Source: Terana coerulea (Eukaryota; Basidiomycota; Agaricomycetes; Polyporales; Phanerochaetaceae). Taken from it: DNA of 23,950 nt. Numbering within the stretch: the first letter of the stretch is position 1; every line of letters begins with the position of its first letter. Shown piece by piece: positions 18,971 through 23,950 of the stretch. The notes beneath the pieces are model-generated. The model was not told where the DNA came from. It was given only the letters and a program-made list of their open reading frames with translations, and ran no database searches. Where the stretch lies: positions 1 to 23,950 of the forward strand of contig JAKOGH010000124.1 in NCBI GenBank assembly GCA_024811115.1. Direction: 5' to 3'. The position numbers were made by a program, and so were the translations under genes.

Positions 18971-19588
18971 AGTGATCTCCAATTAGGGACATTGCACGAG
19001 AATCTTATCAATGATGGCCATATCACGAATGACAATGTTGTACAGGTAGATAAACGGTTACAGCCGGCCAGTGGTGTATGATAACACACGAAGAGTATGC
19101 AACAAGCCTGAATTGGGCACTACTCAACCTGTTTCACGACAGCTCGCGGTCATTCGGTCGCAGCACTGTCCACTTGTTTGATTCAAGCAGCACTGTGCAG
19201 TTGTTTCATTCAAACCGCACTGTTGGAAGACCGCTGGCCGGCCGTAAACACTGAGGGTCGCGCAATCACACAGCTTAACTGGATCGCGCTCTATTGCCTA
19301 AGAACGAGCAATGGGGGTACATGAGGTACAACGAGGGGGTGGGTTACGACTAAGGAAGAGAGAGCAAGTCCGAGCAAGAAACAGAACACAGAGCATTATG
19401 GAAGCGTCCAAATGTAGTAACCCGTCTGGCAGGGTTCAAGTTGTTTCATTCAAACCGTACTGTCCAGTTCCAGTCGTTTCATTCAAACGCAATGTCTAGT
19501 TGTTTCATTCATGCCGCACCGTCCACCTGTTTCATTCACAGTACATACATAAACCGATGGCACACAAGTCGACACCTTGGCTACCTAG
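18971..19588. other. Repeat-bearing intergenic region after the methyltransferase
   Basis: About 620 bases made up of the methyltransferase 3' UTR and the 27-bp repeat field (listed separately) with a 213-base non-repetitive stretch (19228-19440) between its two blocks. No gene is seen. Confidence 0.6.
19128..19553. repeat. Degenerate 27-bp repeat field in two blocks
   Basis: The unit is close to TTGTTTCATTCAAACCGCAC followed by TGTCCAG. Full-length copies lie at 19174-19200, 19201-19227, 19441-19467 and 19500-19526. A 32-base variant is at 19468-19499. Weaker or partial copies lie at 19128-19146, 19147-19173 and 19527-19553. The core TTTCATTC is the best kept part. Confidence 0.8.
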
Positions 19589-20197
19589 ATGGATGCATTC
19601 CAGCTTCACGCACACAACCAAGGCCAATCTTTTGCACCTACTTCCACTGATCCCTCTCGCCTTACTGCGCTGTTACCTTTCCTCACTCTCTACCTACACC
19701 GTCTCCCTTTATTCTCTTGCCTTGTGTATGCATCCGAGCAGAGCGTTGAGGAGCGAGGGAAATTGTGGACACTGGTTATATGGTACTGCACGCTACTGAT
19801 CATGTGTGTACTCCTTTCCGCGTCAGTCTACGTTGATTTACTGAAGTTGACCTTCTGGAGATGTAGGTTATCCAATCTGGTTGTCTTTACCTTCTGCCAG
19901 ACCACTGAGCACAAATCCAATAACGTTGTGCTGGGCCTCGCTTTGGCCACTGATATCGCATGTGTAATCGCCGCATGTCAAGCTCTGGTATTACGCCGTC
20001 TAGAACAACTCGTCCAGGGCGTACCAACGTGCGAATTGGGATGGGAAAGCGCTCTGAGTGCCGCGTATACCGAAACGGACCTGGAGCACCAAAGTACACC
20101 ATTTGACGCCTCCTCCGAAGGAGAAAGTAAGGTCCGGTCGACCAGGTATAGCCATGCCAGGGCTCGTGCTGCCGTACCCCTGCGACATGGGCAGTAG
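19589..20197 (+). CDS. Possible small membrane protein, 202 aa
   Basis: An open frame from an ATG at 19589 to TAG at 20195-20197. It contains three hydrophobic segments at about residues 25-47, 59-82 (LWTLVIWYCTLLIMCVLLSA) and 112-134 (NVVLGLALATDIACVIAAC), then a polar Ser/Glu/Arg-rich tail. A possible 63-base in-frame intron (19804-19866, GTGTGT...TGTAG) could remove the end of helix 2. No family is recognised. The grouping of hydrophobic residues argues for a real protein. The absence of a clear TATA box and the nearby repeats argue against it. Confidence 0.3.
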   Translation: MDAFQLHAHNQGQSFAPTSTDPSRLTALLPFLTLYLHRLPLFSCLVYASEQSVEERGKLWTLVIWYCTLLIMCVLLSASVYVDLLKLTFWRCRLSNLVVFTFCQTTEHKSNNVVLGLALATDIACVIAACQALVLRRLEQLVQGVPTCELGWESALSAAYTETDLEHQSTPFDASSEGESKVRSTRYSHARARAAVPLRHGQ

Positions 20198-21646
20198 TGT
20201 GAGTGCCCAGCATTTTTTTTTTGGCTCGTCACTTCAACTCATATAGCCTGGCAGTGCGACGCTTCTTTCTGCCATACTCGTTGGCTAAATCCTTCTGTCG
20301 GACCCTTCGTCGGGTCCGTCATTTTTCGCCAGCCTAGTCGAGTACGTTCGGCACGCACGCCTGCTGCCTCAGTAGGCGCCGCTCAATGACACTACTTCTC
20401 CCAATACTACGACAGCGTCCCTTTCCTTTGGATGGAAGATCGCCCTGGGGGTTGAATACACAGTTGGTGTTATGCACAGCTTCATCGTGATTCTTCTCTA
20501 TGCGTATAGTCAATATCTCCCTGACCCAAGAATCAAGAAGACCTTTTAACATGCTCATGGAGCCAACATACGAGTACATATGTCGATTTATAAAATTTTT
20601 CCGCTTGCCAAACTTGTATTATGACTGTCAGTACTGTATCAATTCCAGTGGGGACTTCAGTACTTAATCCCCAGGAAACCGTACTTCATTTACTTGGGAG
20701 GCAAATCATCCAAAATTCTCCCGGCTATGTCCGTCCCTGGTATACGCTTCATTGCCCAGATTGTATTTCCGTACGAAGACCAAACGTGGACCTGGTGATG
20801 AAGCGCTGAAGATTGGAGCAAGATTGGAGTGCCCGGAAACATCCGGCGTGGTGGCTTTGTGGCGCAAGCTTAATACGCGACGTCGGGCGTCTGCGAACCT
20901 GCGCCGCAACCACCGCGACCACGCATCATCTCTCGAACCCGGGCGGGCTGGAAAGTGCTGAGTGTACTGAACGCTGTTATGGAATGCTTTGATTGATTCT
21001 TTGCAATTTCTCAGGATAATCAGCTAAGGACTGCCTAGTATACCGCAATGCCGTGCAGTTACTTCTGCAATAAGTAGGGCGAAATGACCCACTAACCCGT
21101 AGATCTACGGTCCGCGCGGGGCATTGCCTCCTACATGCAGTAAAATGCTACGTATTTGTGTAGTTGATCCCAGCAAACTGGCTTTCAATTCTCCAGGAGG
21201 CAATTGTCCGATTTCCATGGCCTCGTGCGAGAAGGCTGGTAACAATCTTACACCGCCAAGAGAGCAGTGTCAGCCCAGAAAGCGGAAACAACGGAGCCCG
21301 CGGGAGCTTTTTGAAGGATAGGAACTATGCGATCGGAAAGAAGCTTCTGCAAATCTCGATGCAAGCCTCGATCGACGCTACCCATATGGTATCCGCTTGG
21401 CAGGCCTCCGACGCTTTGATGATGCTCAGGCGAAGAGGCGTTGAAGCAGAATATCACAAGGAAATGTCACTTTATTTTTAGAAATGGAAGCAGAGAAGTG
21501 GCTGGTGAGCTCGGAGCTCGAGATCGAGGTGGCTGACGAGGAGGCTGACTGCTAGCTGCTGTAGGTATAAAACCCTATCCGTAAGCTGCTCTCTCCTCAG
21601 CTTAACGCTACCACTCCCACCCCTCCCCACACCACATCTACTCACT
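20198..21646. other. Gene-poor region
   Basis: About 1.45 kb with no gene I can support. It holds a T10 run at about 20213-20222, a 7-bp hairpin CGGACCC/GGGTCCG at 20299-20318 and several short open frames without family motifs. The longest, at 21164-21481, lacks an ATG at its start and any known domain. A TATA box at 21566 belongs to the next entry. Confidence 0.5.
21566..21572 (+). promoter_or_regulatory. TATA box before the 21647 small ORF
   Basis: TATAAAA in GGTATAAAACCC, 81 bases before an ATG. A pyrimidine-rich CCACTCCCACCCCTCCCC leader follows, as in many fungal promoters. Confidence 0.6.
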
Positions 21647-21781
21647 ATGACGGCCTTCCCTCCCCTCATCTCCCTCGACGAGGCCAAAAGGGATCCTAGC
21701 ATCGTCTATGGGTCCTTGATGCACCTCGCTCGCACATCCTCCTCTTCGTCGACTGCGTCGACCGCGTCAGCTCGGCTCTGA
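21647..21781 (+). CDS. Very small ORF (44 aa) behind a good promoter, maybe a first exon
   Basis: The ATG at 21647 (CACTATGACG) opens MTAFPPLISLDEAKRDPSIV, then a Ser/Thr/Ala-rich end and TGA at 21779-21781. The TATA box, pyrimidine-rich leader and start context look like a real transcription unit. The peptide may be complete, or the frame may continue through an intron I could not place. A consensus donor CAG|GTGCGTG after 22018 and an acceptor CCTCCGCAG ending at 22225 lie further on. No family is recognised. Confidence 0.35.
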   Translation: MTAFPPLISLDEAKRDPSIVYGSLMHLARTSSSSSTASTASARL

Positions 21782-22973
21782 CGCTCCAGCTCCGGCAGCT
21801 GTTTTCGTCATCGTCGCCCCGCTAAGGCAAAGGCCGCCCGTCGCCCCTGGTTCAAGTCCGACTTCGCACTTGCGTCTCTCCGTGTCGCGCGCCAACTCAC
21901 GGCATACCCGTAGTAGACGAAAGTCGACCGGCCGCTGGCGGCCTTACCACGGGGAGCCTGCGTGACATCAAGTAGCGGAGGGGTGCGAGAGGAAGTCTCG
22001 GAGAACCAGTCTCTGCAGGTGCGTGGTGCATGCTTCCTCTTTGAGTTTCCGGTGTGGGGGAGTTTGGTGGAAAATGGGAGGCCACGGGCGGGAGGCGGAA
22101 GGTGCGGGGTGCGCAACCGCAGTGGCAGTCTCTCGCTGGCGGTGGTGCGGATGGGAAAACGAAAAAGCACCGGAAAAGAACGAAAACTCAACAACATCAT
22201 GTATTTCCCTGAACCTCCTCCGCAGAATCGGAATGGATCCCGCTGCGCTGATCGCCCTTTCTCCCACTTCATCTAGCTACGACCGACACCCCCGTGCGCG
22301 CGCGTCCCGATAAACGAGGCCGACCCATTCAAATTTGGGATGCTGACTTATACTCTGAGTTACAGGCCCTGGAGGAGGGAGGCGCACTGATGTGGCGCGC
22401 CTCCTGGCGCAGACCTTTTCGTGGTCTCCAGGATGAGTACCCGCCGTCGTGGCTGACAGGCCTTCGGTGGGGAAACCAACATGCGCTGTCTGCTTGATCT
22501 GTTAGCCATGTGTGTTCAACTCAATCGTAACAAATTTTCATACCCGCTTTAAGCGCCAATTCCGCTTGCCTGTCTGCGAGCTTTCGAGCACCCCATATGC
22601 GCGACGATTGGTGGACGAGTGCACTCCGACTACTGATGGCAGGGGAGCTGGCACCGGAGGGAAAGAAGCTTCCGCTCAAAGCAGTGTAAAGAGATTGCAG
22701 CTTTCTTGATTAGCCCGAGCGAAGAATTCAATGTGCGCGTTGTGAGTGGTGTGAGCTAAAGACAAGTTTGAGTCACAGGCTGGTGTCAGCAGCTGTCTTC
22801 CGATCATCGTTGTGGCGTGGGAATGCTACCATGCCGGGCGATGGCGTGTTCCGGCTTTGCTTAGGCTTGCCTCCTTACGCCCGCCATGACCACAACCTAC
22901 TCCAGAGTTCGAGAGTCAACGCGACCACCCCCGCATCCACCGGTGAAAGGCGGCAACGAAAGCTACACAAGAC
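21782..22973. other. Intergenic region before the Aim32-like gene
   Basis: About 1.2 kb. It may include further exons of the 21647 transcript. An 8-bp inverted repeat GGAGGCGC/GCGCCTCC lies at 22378-22404. The - strand frame at 21808-22272 is low-complexity and not called. The right end is the presumed promoter of the 22974 gene. Confidence 0.5.
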
Positions 22974-23939
22974 ATGGCTAGCTCCAGCAGTCTACTCCAT
23001 CTACGACGAGCCTTACGCGGGTCTGTTCTGCAGTCAACCTTGCCCAGGCGACCCCGCTCGTTCAGCTTTTCGACGAAATCAGAGGCGACGGAGGCATTAG
23101 CAGGGACAGTCGCATACCATACTTTTCTAGTCTTGCTACACACTCGTATACCTCCAACCGTCTTCCCTGCCAAGGTCCCTTCGAAGCTTCAGCGGACGCT
23201 TCAGCTCAAGATTGCGAGACAAGCAGGACTCGTCAACCTCGCGTGGTCTCACGACGGCTCGCTTCAAGAGAAGGGATCTATAGAAACGCCAAAGTACCCA
23301 GAGTGGAAACAGGGGGTCCAGGAGGCGTACGGTGCGACTGTGTACTCCGTGGGTCAGTCTGCGCTGCAAGTACCGGTAATCTCGATGGGGAATCTCGAAG
23401 AAGCCACGGAATCTATACGGAGTAACATCACACTGCTGGAAAGCGCAAATCCGACTATAGCGGCGGACACGCCCTTGGCCATATACGTTTGCACGCATGG
23501 CGAGCGAGATTGTCGGTGCGGGACTACGGGTGTAGCGGTGTACGAGAAGCTGCGCGAGGAAGTCAAGGAGAGAGGGTTAGAATCCAGCATACGTGTTGGA
23601 GCAGTGGGTCATGTCGGTGGGCATAAGTAAGTCTTGATTCTATTCTTTCTGTTTTCACTGCTGACGCTAGTATTGGGGCGCTGAAGATATGCGGCCAATG
23701 TCCTCGTCTTTCCTTATGGCGAATGGCTGGGGAACGTCAAGCCTGAAGATGTCCCATCCATCGTCACTGCGCTCGTGGAGCGGCGTGCGTCAGCATTCTC
23801 CCCTGGAACGAGTCAGCCAATCATTCCGGCATTCTGGAGAGGAAGGATGGGGTTGGACAAGGAGGAGCAGTTGAAGCTGTTGAGTGTCGCAGAGGATGCA
23901 ATGCGCGAAGTGCTGAAGCCTCACTCGTCCCGACTATAA
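22974..23939 (+). CDS. AIM32: Aim32/Apd1-like sucrase/ferredoxin-like protein, probable mitochondrial [2Fe-2S] protein
   Basis: Two exons (22974-23626 and 23687-23939) around a 60-base intron (GTAAGT...CTGAAG, branch GCTGACG) give 301 aa ending in TAA at 23937. The N-terminus (MASSSSLLHLRRALRGSVLQ, then more Arg and Ser with no acid until residue 37) looks like a mitochondrial presequence. The thioredoxin-like ferredoxin domain has YVCTHGERDCRCG with C173, C180 and C182, and the split motif VGHVGGHKYAANVLVFPYG with H213 and H217. Apd1 and Aim32 bind their cluster with Cys and His ligands in these motifs. Yeast Aim32 acts in mitochondrial matrix and intermembrane-space redox control, and Apd1 is cytosolic. 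The C-terminus (FWRGRMGLDKEEQLKLL) is the usual family tail. The intron falls inside the HVGGHKYAAN motif, and the frame proves its position. Confidence 0.88.
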
Positions 23940-23950
23940 ACAGCCCATGT

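Noticed and set aside
19128..19553. CRISPR-like array
   Set aside because: The 27-bp units follow each other without unique spacers and are diverged, and the window is fungal. It is a minisatellite-like field.
20299..20318. Bacterial-type terminator hairpin (CGGACCC/GGGTCCG, then a T run)
   Set aside because: The stem is only 7 bp, the window is eukaryotic, and no gene ends there. Likely chance.
21164..21481. 105-codon + strand frame
   Set aside because: It starts without an ATG at its open end and shows no domain or intron-supported extension. Possible but unsupported.
22378..22404. 8-bp inverted repeat GGAGGCGC/GCGCCTCC
   Set aside because: Short GC-rich arms with an 11-base loop are expected by chance in DNA of this composition.

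Overview
The window looks like nuclear DNA of a filamentous basidiomycete, probably an Agaricomycete. The clear genes are broken by many short GT-AG introns of about 50-70 bases with CTNAY-like branch sites. Exons are GC-rich with third-position G/C preference. The protein families (fungal Atg13, POT/PTR2 peptide transporter, AusD/AdrK-type methyltransferase, Aim32/Apd1-type protein) and an intact-LTR Ty1/copia element are all fungal. No order or species can be fixed from the sequence alone.

Left part (1-8299): the C-terminal two thirds of ATG13 (+ strand, with one apparent frameshift) runs convergently into a four-exon JmjC/cupin-8 gene on the - strand. About 1.5 kb of mostly empty DNA follows. 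Then comes a complete six-exon, 602-residue PTR2-like di/tripeptide transporter on the - strand, whose reading frame is intact across all five introns. Its promoter side has a TATA box, an inverted CCAAT box and an 18-base C tract.

Middle (8300-14830): one complete but coding-dead Ty1/copia LTR retrotransposon, with two LTRs (292 and 289 bp), the 5-bp target duplication CTTGG, a primer-binding site and a polypurine tract. The primer-binding site begins GGTTATGAGCCC directly after the LTR. That sequence is complementary to the anticodon arm of initiator tRNA-Met, the half-tRNA priming seen in copia and Ty5. The element carries a well-formed 5' splice donor in its LTR and an acceptor just before the gag start, so splicing would remove the primer-binding site. 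Two further consensus introns lie in a coiled-coil region between gag and protease. The body has many frameshifts and stops although the LTRs are only about 2% substituted.

Right part (14831-23950): gene-poor flank with a 28-base tRNA-Tyr 3' remnant and a nested 11-bp inverted repeat. Next come a TATA-driven 181-residue protein of unknown function, a complete four-exon methyltransferase (304 aa), a field of degenerate 27-bp repeats, a possible three-helix membrane protein, a TATA-driven very small ORF, and a complete two-exon Aim32/Apd1-like [2Fe-2S] protein with a mitochondrial-type N-terminus.

The genes do not form an evident pathway. They are unrelated housekeeping or accessory genes around a retrotransposon insertion. 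The most unusual signal is the intron architecture of the copia element.
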